Assembly: GCA_013331315.1 (NCBI GenBank)
Contig: DUGQ01000181.1
Location: forward strand, 1-11,576
Reading direction: 5' to 3'
Length of the DNA stretch: 11,576 nt
From: Thermoplasmata archaeon
GTDB taxonomy: Archaea > Thermoplasmatota > Thermoplasmata > UBA10834
Shown one piece after another: positions 1-7,881 of this stretch. The notes below the pieces were generated by a model. That model worked only from the letters and a program-made list of their open reading frames with translations. It was not told the DNA's origin and ran no database searches. The first letter of the stretch is position 1. Every line of letters begins with the position of its first letter. Position numbers and translations under genes: made by a program.

Positions 1-410
1 CGCTGCACGCCGGTGTTCATGTACGCCTCGTTGTCGTACATGACATACAACATGTCCTCGTTCCTCTCGGCAGCACCTGAGAGGGCCTGAATGCCGATGT
101 CCGCGGTCCCGCCGTCACCGGCTATGCCCATCACGATCGTGTCCTCCTTGCCACGCGCCTTCAGCGCCCTCGTCATCCCGGTCGCGCAGGCTGCCGTGTT
201 CTCAAAGGCCACGTGATGGAACGGCACCTTCCAAGCGAGGTACGGATAGGTCGCGCCGAAGATGAGAAGGCAGCACGCTGGGTTCACGACCATGGTGTTC
301 TCTCCGAGGACCTTCATCAGGTTCCTCACCGCGACAGCGGCTCCGCAACCCGCGCAGGCCGTGTGCCCGCGCGTGAAGAGCTCCTCATCCGGGAGTTCCT
401 TGAGCTTCAT
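1..410 (-). CDS. porB: Pyruvate:ferredoxin oxidoreductase beta subunit (PorB), 3' end outside the window
   Basis: This is the N-terminal 136 residues of the thiamine-diphosphate-binding subunit of a cytoplasmic 2-oxoacid:ferredoxin oxidoreductase (2-oxoacid + CoA + oxidised ferredoxin gives acyl-CoA + CO2 + reduced ferredoxin). The translation shows GHTACAGCG (residues 15-23), with C19 and C22 plus C47 as likely ligands of the subunit's [4Fe-4S] cluster. It then shows GDGGTADIG (98-106), LSGAAERN (110-117) and YDNEAYMNTG (125-134), the TPP/Mg signature of PorB. The ATG overlaps the porA stop codon in the sequence ATGA, so translation is probably coupled; a purine-rich GGGGGGTGGAG lies just upstream. 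The gene runs off the left edge. Close relatives act on branched-chain 2-oxoacids (VorB), so the exact substrate is inferred; pyruvate is the most likely. Confidence 0.95.
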   Translation of the reverse strand, partial: MKLKELPDEELFTRGHTACAGCGAAVAVRNLMKVLGENTMVVNPACCLLIFGATYPYLAWKVPFHHVAFENTAACATGMTRALKARGKEDTIVMGIAGDGGTADIGIQALSGAAERNEDMLYVMYDNEAYMNTGVQ

Positions 411-1588
411 TGCTCCACCCCCCTTGTCCCCATCCATGTGACGTCGCGCTTGGCCTTGCCAGTCTTCGCGGCGTCGAGGAGGCGGTCGTACATGAACCTG
501 ATGTCCGCCAGCGACACGTCACGTCCGCCCAGGCCCCCGATGAAGTTCATGATAGGGACATCGAGGCCATACGCGGCGTTCCTCAGCTCTATGAAGGACG
601 GGCCACCGACACCGTACGACACGGCGCGGTCGAACACGCCAGCGGCCTTCACCTTGCTGACGATCGACCTGAGTTCCTCCGCGGGGTATGGGCGCCAGAA
701 CCTCAGTTTCACGAGGCCGACCTTCTTGCCTTCGGCCCTCATCTCGTCGACGACCTCGTGCGCAGTCGAGCTCGCGGTCCCCATCGTTACGAGGACGACA
801 TCGGCGTCGTCGACCATGTACGGGTCGATCATGCCGCCGTGGTCCCTCCCGAACTGCTTCGCGAAGGCGGCGTTGACCTCCCTTATGACCTCGACGGACT
901 TGCGCATGGCGTCGTCGGTCTGCCACCTGCACTCCATCATGTAGTCGGGCGGCGTGAAGACGCCCACGGCCTTCACGTCGTCGGGGTCCAGGATCGCGCC
1001 GGTCGGACGGTACTTGGGAACGAACTTGTCCGCGGTGTCCTGGTCGATGAGGTCGACAGGTTCGACCGTGTGTGAGAGTATGAATGCGTCGAGGCACACC
1101 GCCATCGGGAGCGAGACACGCTTGTCCTCGGCGATCCTGTACGCCTGGAGGACCATGTCCTGGACCTCCTGGTTGTTGTCACAGAAGACCTGGATCCATC
1201 CGGAGTCGCGCTCGGGCATGATGTCGTTGTGCTCGACCCAGATATTGATGGGAGCCGCTATCGCCCTGTTGACCACGGCCATCACGACGGGCAGCCTCAT
1301 GCCGCTCGCGATCGGGAGTATCTCGTGCATCAGGGCGAGGCCCTGAGACGATGTCGCGGTGAACGTGCGGACGCCGGTGGCGCTCGCGGAGACACACGCG
1401 CTCATCGCGGTGTGCTCGCTCTCGACCTCTATGTACTCGCAGTCCATCTCGCCATTGTTCACGAACTCCGAGATGTGCTCGACTATGAACGTCTGAGGCG
1501 TGATCGGGTATGCGGCCACCGTCTTCACTCTTGAGCGCATCGAACCGTAGGCGGCTGCGTAGTTGCCTGTGCATATCTTCGCGGCCAT
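407..1588 (-). CDS. porA: Pyruvate:ferredoxin oxidoreductase alpha subunit (PorA)
   Basis: This 393-residue protein has the usual length for the alpha subunit of four-domain archaeal POR. Seen in the translation: SGNY-like start with TGNYAAAYG (7-15), AAYPITPQTF (25-34), which is the pyrimidine-domain signature, ESEHTAMSA (56-64), TSSQGLALMHE (79-89), RDSGWIQ (127-133) and a C-terminal GGLGGRDV. Known for the family: domain I contacts TPP of the beta subunit and the later transketolase C-like domain shapes the substrate and CoA site. The ATG at 1588 is preceded by GAGGTGA, which overlaps the stop of porGD, and only 4 bases separate the two genes. The 3' end overlaps porB by 4 bases. VorA is the main alternative identity, because alpha subunits of the pyruvate and isovalerate enzymes are close; the family itself is certain. 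Confidence 0.96.
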   Translation of the reverse strand: MAAKICTGNYAAAYGSMRSRVKTVAAYPITPQTFIVEHISEFVNNGEMDCEYIEVESEHTAMSACVSASATGVRTFTATSSQGLALMHEILPIASGMRLPVVMAVVNRAIAAPINIWVEHNDIMPERDSGWIQVFCDNNQEVQDMVLQAYRIAEDKRVSLPMAVCLDAFILSHTVEPVDLIDQDTADKFVPKYRPTGAILDPDDVKAVGVFTPPDYMMECRWQTDDAMRKSVEVIREVNAAFAKQFGRDHGGMIDPYMVDDADVVLVTMGTASSTAHEVVDEMRAEGKKVGLVKLRFWRPYPAEELRSIVSKVKAAGVFDRAVSYGVGGPSFIELRNAAYGLDVPIMNFIGGLGGRDVSLADIRFMYDRLLDAAKTGKAKRDVTWMGTRGVEQ

Positions 1589-1592
1589 GATA

Positions 1593-1599
1593 TCACCTC
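1593..1599 (-). promoter_or_regulatory. Ribosome binding site of porA overlapping the porGD stop
   Basis: The minus strand reads TGAGGTGATATC before the porA ATG, so the SD core GAGGTGA shares bases with the porGD stop codon TGA. This ties porA translation to termination of porGD and helps fix the porA start. Confidence 0.7.
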
Positions 1600-2477
1600 A
1601 CCATCCTTATGGCCTCGGCGGGGCACTCGTTTGAGCATATCCCGCAGCCCTTGCAGTAGTCCATGTCGAACTCCATGTGATTGTCCTTCCTGTATATGCA
1701 CCCCTCAGGGCAGTAGAACCAGCAGAAGTTGCACATCGTGCACTTGTCCTTCTCGTACTCGGGTCGAAAGACCTTCCAGCTTCCGGTCTTGTTCTCAAGA
1801 AACGACCCTGGCCCCACCGCGCCCGCGGAGGTCTTCATCGGCTCGCCCGCGACGCCCATGGGCAATTCAGTCACGTCGGGGAGCCACTTCTCGGCTGCCC
1901 TGAGCTCCCTCTTTCCGTGGGAGTTCCCGACGACTGTCTTCTCATACGCCACCCTGGCCGCCTTGGCGTTCTTCTCCCCGATCTTCGGACCGAGCCTGTC
2001 ACCGAACACCTGCAGGATGCCTTTCTCGATGGATTCGATCTTGACGAGGTCTGTGGCCTTTGAGAACGCTCCAAGGATTGACGAGTTGGTGGCTGGCTGC
2101 TTGAGCACCTCAAGCGCGACGCTCGTGGCGTCCACCGTCGCCAGCTTCACGTCGACGCCGACGTCCACCTCCTCGGGCTTCTTCGGCGTGTTAACGACCA
2201 CTATGCCTCCCGCCTTCAGTCCTTCGACGACGTTCACGGTCTCCAGAAGACCCTCGTCCAAAACCACCACGTAGTCGGGTTCGTACACTTGCGTCTTCCT
2301 ATAGATCCTCTTGTCGTCGATTCTCGTGAAGGCGAGAACCGGGGCCCCTCTCCTCTCCGCCCCGAAGAACGGAAAAGCAGTTGCATAGCCTCCTTCCGCA
2401 TGCGCCGCGCTAGCTAGCGCCTGGGCGGCCATCACGGCCCCCTGTCCGCCGCGGCCATGAAAACGAACTTCGTACAT
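1593..2477 (-). CDS. porGD: Fused gamma-delta subunit of pyruvate:ferredoxin oxidoreductase (PorG-PorD)
   Basis: This 294-residue protein joins two subunits that are separate in many archaea. Residues 1-185 are the gamma subunit, with [11 protein letters not shown] (5-15), [10 protein letters not shown] (35-44) and VVVLDEGLL (70-78). After a linker, residues about 235-294 are a delta-type 2[4Fe-4S] ferredoxin. Cluster ligands are C246, C249, C252, then C285P for one cluster, and C275, C278, C281, then C256P for the other; an extra C260 follows. The delta part passes electrons from the TPP centre to ferredoxin. It is the first gene of the por operon. The ATG at 2477 has GAGG 7 bases upstream and an archaeal-type promoter at 2513-2527. 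There is no frameshift or internal stop at the junction, so the fusion looks genuine. Confidence 0.95.
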   Translation of the reverse strand: MYEVRFHGRGGQGAVMAAQALASAAHAEGGYATAFPFFGAERRGAPVLAFTRIDDKRIYRKTQVYEPDYVVVLDEGLLETVNVVEGLKAGGIVVVNTPKKPEEVDVGVDVKLATVDATSVALEVLKQPATNSSILGAFSKATDLVKIESIEKGILQVFGDRLGPKIGEKNAKAARVAYEKTVVGNSHGKRELRAAEKWLPDVTELPMGVAGEPMKTSAGAVGPGSFLENKTGSWKVFRPEYEKDKCTMCNFCWFYCPEGCIYRKDNHMEFDMDYCKGCGICSNECPAEAIRMVR

Positions 2478-2512
2478 TCCAAAGCCTCGTCATGATTCGA
2501 ATAATTGGGGGC

Positions 2513-2527
2513 GTTTTAAGGCTTTCT
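2513..2527 (-). promoter_or_regulatory. Promoter of the por operon (BRE and TATA box)
   Basis: The minus strand reads AGAAAGC followed by CTTAAAAC, a purine-rich BRE-like element and a TATA-like box in otherwise GC-rich DNA. The box centre is about 40 bases upstream of the porGD ATG. With the usual archaeal spacing of about 25 bases the transcript would begin near 2490, leaving a very short leader that just contains the GAGG at 2485-2488. No start-site data are available, so this is inference from motif and spacing. Confidence 0.5.
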
Positions 2528-2644
2528 GAGTAACCCTGAACGGGCTGGACACACGCGGCGAGCTGGGTCCTCAAATCGACCTTCACGCATGTCATCGACG
2601 GGCGCACGGTATCCGACGAATGGCGGGCATTTTCCGTCGAGATT

Positions 2645-2670
2645 CCTCGAACATCAGTCGCCGCTCGAGG
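2645..2670. repeat. Inverted repeat in the por/cdc48 divergent promoter region
   Basis: CCTCGA at 2645-2650 and its complement TCGAGG at 2665-2670 are separated by 14 bases. The repeat sits about 20 bases upstream of the putative cdc48 TATA-like box, where an activator or heat-shock type regulator could bind. Six-base arms in GC-rich DNA occur by chance, so this is a weak call. Confidence 0.2.
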
Positions 2671-2684
2671 CCCGCGGGGGATTC

Positions 2685-2698
2685 CCAAAGCTTTTTGC
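2685..2698 (+). promoter_or_regulatory. Possible cdc48 promoter
   Basis: CAAAGCTTTTTGC is the only AT-rich stretch just upstream of cdc48 and resembles an archaeal BRE (CAAAG) plus a degenerate TATA box (CTTTTTG). It lies about 25-35 bases before the ATG at 2723, so the mRNA would be leaderless or nearly so. The first in-frame ATG at 2699 would then lie between the box and the transcript start, which argues for the 2723 start. Confidence 0.4.
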
Positions 2699-2722
2699 AT
2701 GGCGTGGAGGATTACGCGTCAG

Positions 2723-4945
2723 ATGTCGAAGAAGGCTGCGGGCACAATCACGCTGAAGGTAGCGAGGGCGCACCATCAGTCAGAGGTCGGGCTCGGACGC
2801 GCTAGGATCGATACCGAGACCAGGGAAGCCCTCAAGATAGACGTCGGGGAGATAATCGAGATCACAGGCAAGAAGAAGACCGCGGCGAAGGTCTTCAGGG
2901 CCGCCCACGAGGACGAGGGGAAGGGCATCATCAGGATCGACGGCATGATAAGGGGAAACGCCGGGATCTCGATCGGTGAGAAGGTCGTCGTGACGAGAGC
3001 CGAGGCGAGCCCGGCGAAGAAGGTCGTCGTCGCGCCCAAGATACCCCACGGGAAGAGGGTCAGGTTCGGCCAAGGGGTCGAGGGATTGTTCAAGAAGGGG
3101 CTGCTCAACCGGGCGGTCGTCAAGGGTGACGAGATCATCATCCCGAACATAGCGCTCATGGGGGGCTTCCTGCCGTTCGTAGTCGCGTCCACGACCCCGA
3201 ACGGGGTCGTGCAGATAGGCGATTTCACAGAACTCTCCGTCAGGACCGAACCGATCGAGGTGACTGAGCTCACACGGCCTTCCGTGACTTACGAGGATGT
3301 AGGGGGCCTCGAGGGCGTGCTCCAGAGAATCCGTGAGATGATCGAGCTGCCACTGAAGCACCCCGAGATATTCTCGCGGCTAGGCATCGACCCGCCCAAG
3401 GGCATCCTGCTGTACGGCCCCCCAGGCACCGGAAAGACCCTCATCGCAAGGGCCGTCGCGAACGAGGCTGGGGCGAACTTCTTCTCGATACAGGGTCCCG
3501 AGATAATGTCCAAGTTCTACGGTCAGAGCGAGGAGAGGCTCAGGGAGATATTCTCGGAGGCGGAGAAGAACGCCCCGTCGGCGATATTCATAGACGAGAT
3601 AGACTCGATAGCGCCCAAGAGGGACGAGGTGCAGGGAGAGGTCGAGAGGCGCGTCGTCGCTCAGCTGCTGACACTCATGGACGGGCTCACGACTAGGGGG
3701 AACGTCATCGTCATCGCGGCCACGAACAGGGAGGACGCGATCGACCCGGCCCTCCGCAGACCCGGGAGGTTCGACAGGGAGATCGAGATCGGAGTCCCGA
3801 CCTCGGAGGGCAGGCTCGAGATACTGATGATACACACAAGGGGCATGCCGCTCGACGAGGGCGTGAACCTGGAGTTCATAGCGGACCTCACGCACGGATT
3901 CGTTGGGGCGGACCTGGCGGCGCTCGCGAGGGAGAGCGCGATGCGCGCGCTCAGGCGCTATCTTCCGGACATCGAGTTCGGCAAGCCCATACCCACGGAG
4001 ATCCTGGAGAAGATGCGCGTGACGCTTCAAGACTTCCACGACGCGCTGAGAGAGATAGAACCGAGCGCGATGAGGGAGGTGCTGGTCGAGATACCGAAGG
4101 CCACTTGGGAAGACGTGGGCGGGCTCGAGAACGTCAAGAAGATAATGCACGAATCGATCGAGCTGCCCCTGGAGGACCCTGAGTCGTTCTCCCGGCTCGG
4201 GATCAAGCCTCCGAGCGGCGTGCTCCTCTTCGGAGCACCCGGCACGGGGAAGACCCTGATCGCACGCGCGATAGCGAACGAGTCGAACGCCAATTTCATA
4301 TCCATCAAAGGACCGGAGATAATGTCGAAGTGGGTCGGCGAGAGCGAGAAGGCGATCAGGATGATCTTCAAGAAGGCCAAGCAGGTCGCGCCGGCCATCG
4401 TGTTCCTCGACGAGATAGACGCCATCGCCCCGAGGCGTGGCAGCCACTACGATTCCGGGGCGACCGAGAGGGTCGTCAACCAGCTCCTGACGTCCATGGA
4501 CGGCCTGGACTCGCTGGGTCACGTCTTCGTGGTCGCCGCCACCAACAGACCGGACATCCTGGATAAAGCGCTGCTCAGACCAGGCAGGTTCGACAAGCTG
4601 CTGCTCATACCGCTGCCCGACAAGGCGAGCAGGAGGAAGATCCTCGAGGTGCACCCGAGGACGATGCCCCTCAGCGGCGTCGACCTCGACGCGATCGCGG
4701 AGATGACCGAGGGGTACGTCGGAGCGGACCTAGAGAACCTGTGTCGCGAGGCGGGCCTAATCGCTCTGAGGCACGAGAAGGGGGCTGACAAGGTCACGTC
4801 CGACAACTTCGACGAGGCGATGAAGCTCGTTAGAGCTTCAACCGACCAGGAAACGGCCCTTCTATACGAGTCACTGGCCAAGGAGATGGTGACCGCAATG
4901 TCTAAGAGGACCAAAGATGATAACGGCCTTGGCTACTACAGGTAG
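2723..4945 (+). CDS. cdc48: Cdc48/VAT-type AAA+ ATPase with two ATPase domains (p97/VCP homologue)
   Basis: This is a hexameric ATP-driven protein unfoldase, 740 residues from the chosen start, close to Thermoplasma VAT. Residues about 8-180 form the N domain (double-psi barrel plus a second barrel). D1 has Walker A GPPGTGKT (232-239), Walker B IFIDEID with D291/E292, and arginine fingers R346 and R349 in RRPGR. D2 has Walker A GAPGTGKT (504-511), Walker B VFLDEID with D563/E564, and an LRPGRFD finger segment. Pore-loop aromatics are present in both rings (KFYG and KWVG). All catalytic residues are intact. The chain ends YYR, matching the hydrophobic-Tyr-X tail used to dock on the 20S proteasome. 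An in-frame ATG at 2699 would add 8 residues; I prefer 2723 because family similarity begins there, GGAGG precedes it by 12 bases, and 2699 overlaps the likely promoter. A PRC-barrel gene follows after 12 bases. Confidence 0.97.
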   Translation: MSKKAAGTITLKVARAHHQSEVGLGRARIDTETREALKIDVGEIIEITGKKKTAAKVFRAAHEDEGKGIIRIDGMIRGNAGISIGEKVVVTRAEASPAKKVVVAPKIPHGKRVRFGQGVEGLFKKGLLNRAVVKGDEIIIPNIALMGGFLPFVVASTTPNGVVQIGDFTELSVRTEPIEVTELTRPSVTYEDVGGLEGVLQRIREMIELPLKHPEIFSRLGIDPPKGILLYGPPGTGKTLIARAVANEAGANFFSIQGPEIMSKFYGQSEERLREIFSEAEKNAPSAIFIDEIDSIAPKRDEVQGEVERRVVAQLLTLMDGLTTRGNVIVIAATNREDAIDPALRRPGRFDREIEIGVPTSEGRLEILMIHTRGMPLDEGVNLEFIADLTHGFVGADLAALARESAMRALRRYLPDIEFGKPIPTEILEKMRVTLQDFHDALREIEPSAMREVLVEIPKATWEDVGGLENVKKIMHESIELPLEDPESFSRLGIKPPSGVLLFGAPGTGKTLIARAIANESNANFISIKGPEIMSKWVGESEKAIRMIFKKAKQVAPAIVFLDEIDAIAPRRGSHYDSGATERVVNQLLTSMDGLDSLGHVFVVAATNRPDILDKALLRPGRFDKLLLIPLPDKASRRKILEVHPRTMPLSGVDLDAIAEMTEGYVGADLENLCREAGLIALRHEKGADKVTSDNFDEAMKLVRASTDQETALLYESLAKEMVTAMSKRTKDDNGLGYYR

Positions 4946-4957
4946 TTTGGAGATGGG

Positions 4958-5203
4958 ATGACCATGCGCAAATTCATTACCGAGCTGAAGGGCAAGACCG
5001 TGATGACAAATGATGGCCAGATACTCGGCATGATAGAGAATTTCCTGATAGACACGAAGTCAGGCGAGCTTCAGAACGTGCTAGTGATCCCGGCTGAGGA
5101 GGTCGAGCCGCGACTGTTCAAGACCGACTCCGACGGCCGGCTCGTGCTCCCGTTCAGCGAGATGCGGGCGGTACGTGACGTCGTCGTCATGAACATCGCG
5201 TAG
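4958..5203 (+). CDS. Small PRC-barrel domain protein, possibly a CdpB-like cell division protein
   Basis: This 81-residue soluble protein is almost entirely one PRC-barrel: GKTVMTNDGQILG (residues 12-24), a beta-strand pair ending in LQNVLVIPAEE, then a closing LPFSEMRAVRDVVVM strand. It has no signal peptide, membrane segment or catalytic motif, so it is probably a protein-binding module. Known from haloarchaea: small single-domain PRC-barrel proteins (CdpB1 and CdpB2) act in FtsZ-based cell division, and others are associated with RNA processing; assigning this one to either role is inference. The start at 4958 has GGAG five bases upstream (4949-4952); an in-frame ATG at 4964 is a weaker option. 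It lies 12 bases after cdc48 and is almost certainly cotranscribed with it. No poly-T terminator is visible in the 35 bases before the convergent neighbour. Confidence 0.9.
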   Translation: MTMRKFITELKGKTVMTNDGQILGMIENFLIDTKSGELQNVLVIPAEEVEPRLFKTDSDGRLVLPFSEMRAVRDVVVMNIA

Positions 5204-5238
5204 ACAACCGGATTCAGAACAGGTCCAGGGACACCGCG

Positions 5239-7881
5239 TCACTTTCTGAGCAGACGCCTCCGGGCCTTGAGGATCCTCGACACGAGGTCCCTCTTGGCAC
5301 CCTTCGAGCTTATCCCCAGCGCTATGCATATCGCCTCGAGCTCCGTCTTCCTCTTACCCTTCAGCGAGCCTTCTGTCTCGTGCTTCACGAGGGCGACCTT
5401 GTCTGCGAGATCGTCGTCCGAGTCGTCCTTCGGAGGCGCCTTGGACTCCGCCTTCTCCGCCTCCTTCTTGGCCCTCATCGCGGACTGTCGGGCAATCGCT
5501 TCGCGCAGGTTGGAGTTGGTGTCCTCGAACTGAGGGGCGATCCTCAGCGCCTCCCTGAAGGCGACGACTGCCTCGTCGATCCTGCCCTGCCTCCTCATCG
5601 CGATCCCCTTGTTGTTGTATGCCTCCGCGGTCTCAGATATCCTGATGGACTGGTCGAACGTGACCGCCGCTTCCTCCAGCATGTCGAGGGAGAGTTGACA
5701 GAAACCTTTGTTGGTCATGGCGACGGCGGTCGGGTTGATGACGAGGGACTCCTCGAAGCACGCGATGGCCTCCCTGAGCCGCTCCTCCCTGTACAGCACG
5801 CAACCTCGGTTGTTCCACGCGACGGGGTTGCTCTTCCTCATCCTGATGGCTTTGTCGAAGTCGGTCGCCGAGCCGCTGATGTCTCCCTTCCTCAGGCGCG
5901 CGACACCGAGGTTGCTGTTGGCCTCGGACGGGTCGAACGACGACGACACGAGTCTCCCGAACGTTTCGATGGAGCTGTCCACATCCTGCGAGAGCAGCTG
6001 CAGCACACCCTTGAAGTTGACAAGCATCGCCAGCCCCTCTGCTGCGAGCGCGACCTCCACATCCTCCAGCGCCTGTCTGAAGTCGCCCCTCCTCTGCGCC
6101 TCAATCGCGGAAGCCGTGCGGGCCTGCCATCCGTTACCCATGTCCCTGAGCGACTCGCTCACCTTGAGGGCGAGATCCGTCTCACCCGCGACCATGAGCG
6201 CCATGTGGAGGTTGAAGAGGGCCGGGGCGTAGGCCGGGTCGACTGCGAAAGCGTGCTCGTATGTCTTTATCGCGGGTTCGTACTTGCCCTGCTTGAACAG
6301 GACATTACCAGCCGCGGTGAGCAGCCTCGGGTTGTCTCCCTCGAGCCGCAGAGACTTGCCGATGAAATCGTGGGCCTCGTCGAGCCTCCCCAAGAGAAGG
6401 AGCAACTCCGCTCGGTCCCCGTAGAGCTCCTCCGCCAGTTGGTCGACGGATTCCTCCTTCACGCCGGAGACCACATCGGCCGTCCACGGCTCCGTCTGCG
6501 CGACCTCCGGAGGCGGTGGAGCCTCTGCTGGTTCCTCGGAGACGACTTCCATGGCCTCCACGACCTCCACGGCCTGCATCGGGGGTGGCTTCGGCGCGAG
6601 GATCTCCTCCATTATGCGTGGCGCGTCCGAGGCGGTCATCTCCGCGACGTCCTCGACCGAGCCGAGAAGTTCCCTCGCGGAGGAGTAATGCGGGTCCCTC
6701 CTCAGGCTCTCCTCCAGGGCCATCCTAGCCTGGGTCCTCCTCCCGAGTTCAGCGGCGAGCGCCCCCCTCAGGTACCAAGCCTTCGCAGAGTCCGGACGCA
6801 ACTCGGTCAGTCGAACGAACGATTCGAACGCCTCCTCGTCCCGGCCCATCTCGTGAAGCAGACTCCCCCTGTTGAGCCACGCCTCGGAGTAGTCACTCTT
6901 GAGGGAGAGCGCCCGGTCATATGACTCCAGCGCTTCATCGTTCCTTCCGAGCTTGTGGAGAGTGACGCCCCTGTTGTTGTGAACCTTCTCGAGCCTGTAG
7001 TTCCTCGTCAGCACCTCGTCGTACACGTCGAGCGCCTCTCTGTAACGACCGAGTCGATGCAGCGTGTAGCCCTTGTTGACGAGTGCTCCCTGGTGCGCGG
7101 GGTTAATCTCCAGCGCCCTCTCATAGCACTTCAGCTCGTCCTCGTGCCTCGAGAGGGAGAACAGGCAGTTCCCGAGGGCGAACCATGTCTCTTCGCCGCC
7201 CGAATTGAGGTCTATCGCCCTCCTGTAGCATTCGAGCGCCTGCTCGTGGTATCCCATCGCGTCCAGGACGTTCGCCTTGACGCGCCATGCGACATCGTAT
7301 CCCTCATGGATGGATATGACATGGTCGAAGCACTCCAGGGCCTTGACGTAGTCCCTTCTCGAGAAGGCGTCGTGTCCATCGGCCATCCTCTTGGCGACGG
7401 TCTCGTCCAGGCCAGCGACGGAGGCGCGTCTCTCGCGCTCGTTGGACAGGTCCGCCTCCCGTATCAACGACCTGTCCAAGTCAAATCTGCGTATGAGTGC
7501 CGCGAGCTTCGGCCCGTCCGCGACGCCGACGTCGTTTGCCCCGGCCGCCTTTACGGCGTCAGGCATGATGGACGAAGTCGAGAAGGCCAGGCCGTGTGGG
7601 GCGCCTACCCTCTTCATGTAATTCGTGAGGCTGTCTATGGACTGCCTCGAGATGTCTTCCGAGCGTCTCGAGAAGAAGACGATGTACTTCACGTCATCCG
7701 GTCTGTGGACGCAGTCGGCGATGACGAAGTCCGCCTTCGCCCGGCTCCTGACGACCTTGAGGCTGAGGCATCCCAGCACAAGCTCGACCAGCTGCCTGAA
7801 CTCAGACTCGGATACTCTGCGTATGGCCGAGAGTATCCTGTCGTCGGACCTCTCGCTGAGGATCTTGTTCAGGTCCACCAT
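5239..7881 (-). CDS. TPR-repeat protein with degenerate Mrr-like nuclease domain and C-terminal SAP-like motif
   Basis: This 880-residue soluble protein of unknown function is probably a scaffold. Residues about 24-135 have the layout of an Mrr/type IV restriction endonuclease-like domain, but the catalytic Q/E-x-K is replaced by F-F-S (69-71), so it is probably inactive. Residues 168-405 hold about seven 34-residue TPR units with typical W/G-A-P spacing. A Pro/Glu-rich linker (about 410-475) leads to a second TPR block (about 484-795). A Lys/Glu/Asp-rich stretch (798-836) and a basic SAP-like helix-turn-helix segment (838-873) end the chain. The start at 7881 overlaps the stop of the upstream TPR gene (TGATG) and has AGGAAGGAGG ending 9 bases upstream. 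An open extension to 7968 reads through the neighbour's coding region and SD and is rejected. It converges on the PRC-barrel gene with a 35-base gap. Confidence 0.93.
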   Translation of the reverse strand: MVDLNKILSERSDDRILSAIRRVSESEFRQLVELVLGCLSLKVVRSRAKADFVIADCVHRPDDVKYIVFFSRRSEDISRQSIDSLTNYMKRVGAPHGLAFSTSSIMPDAVKAAGANDVGVADGPKLAALIRRFDLDRSLIREADLSNERERRASVAGLDETVAKRMADGHDAFSRRDYVKALECFDHVISIHEGYDVAWRVKANVLDAMGYHEQALECYRRAIDLNSGGEETWFALGNCLFSLSRHEDELKCYERALEINPAHQGALVNKGYTLHRLGRYREALDVYDEVLTRNYRLEKVHNNRGVTLHKLGRNDEALESYDRALSLKSDYSEAWLNRGSLLHEMGRDEEAFESFVRLTELRPDSAKAWYLRGALAAELGRRTQARMALEESLRRDPHYSSARELLGSVEDVAEMTASDAPRIMEEILAPKPPPMQAVEVVEAMEVVSEEPAEAPPPPEVAQTEPWTADVVSGVKEESVDQLAEELYGDRAELLLLLGRLDEAHDFIGKSLRLEGDNPRLLTAAGNVLFKQGKYEPAIKTYEHAFAVDPAYAPALFNLHMALMVAGETDLALKVSESLRDMGNGWQARTASAIEAQRRGDFRQALEDVEVALAAEGLAMLVNFKGVLQLLSQDVDSSIETFGRLVSSSFDPSEANSNLGVARLRKGDISGSATDFDKAIRMRKSNPVAWNNRGCVLYREERLREAIACFEESLVINPTAVAMTNKGFCQLSLDMLEEAAVTFDQSIRISETAEAYNNKGIAMRRQGRIDEAVVAFREALRIAPQFEDTNSNLREAIARQSAMRAKKEAEKAESKAPPKDDSDDDLADKVALVKHETEGSLKGKRKTELEAICIALGISSKGAKRDLVSRILKARRRLLRK
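5263..5370 (-). other. SAP-like DNA-binding motif encoded at the end of the 880-aa TPR protein
   Basis: Residues 838-873 follow the SAP pattern: leucine and basic residues (SLKGKRKTELEAI), a turn (LGISSKGAK) and a second helix (RDLVSRILKA), ending in an Arg/Lys-rich tail. SAP motifs in other proteins bind DNA, often AT-rich scaffold regions. The fit is by eye only; a LEM-like or generic basic helical hairpin is the alternative. Confidence 0.6.
7477..7812 (-). other. Degenerate Mrr-like (PD-(D/E)XK superfamily) domain in the 880-aa TPR protein
   Basis: Residues 24-135 match the order of elements in Mrr-type domains: a helix (EFRQLVELVLGCL), an Asp (D51) at the usual acidic position, a beta strand YIVFFSRR (66-73) where active enzymes have a strand ending Q-C-K or E-x-K, a helix (SIDSLTNYM), the strand GLAFSTSS (97-104) and helix PDAVKAA, and a closing VGVADGPKLAALI (118-130). 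Loss of the Gln/Glu and Lys points to a non-catalytic, perhaps nucleic-acid or protein-binding, fold. Confidence 0.6.

Noticed and set aside
410..1075. Plus-strand open frames over porA
   Set aside because: porA is complete and well conserved on the minus strand. These frames have no recognisable domain, and the GC-rich composition explains their length.
2410..2700. 96-codon minus-strand open frame spanning the por promoter region
   Set aside because: It covers the likely por promoter, runs into porGD in another frame and has no domain-like features.
3380..4654. Long minus-strand open frame (424 codons) antisense to cdc48
   Set aside because: The plus strand is an intact AAA+ ATPase with all motifs; the antisense chain is a codon-mirror product rich in Arg, Leu, His and Glu.
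5204..5238. Gap between convergent genes as a terminator pair
   Set aside because: The 35 bases contain neither a clear hairpin nor a T run on either strand, so no terminator can be supported.
5380..6924. Long plus-strand open frame (514 codons) inside the 880-aa TPR gene
   Set aside because: It lies antisense to a clear TPR coding region and reads as an Arg/Gly/Val-rich chain with no domain. High GC removes stop codons on the opposite strand.
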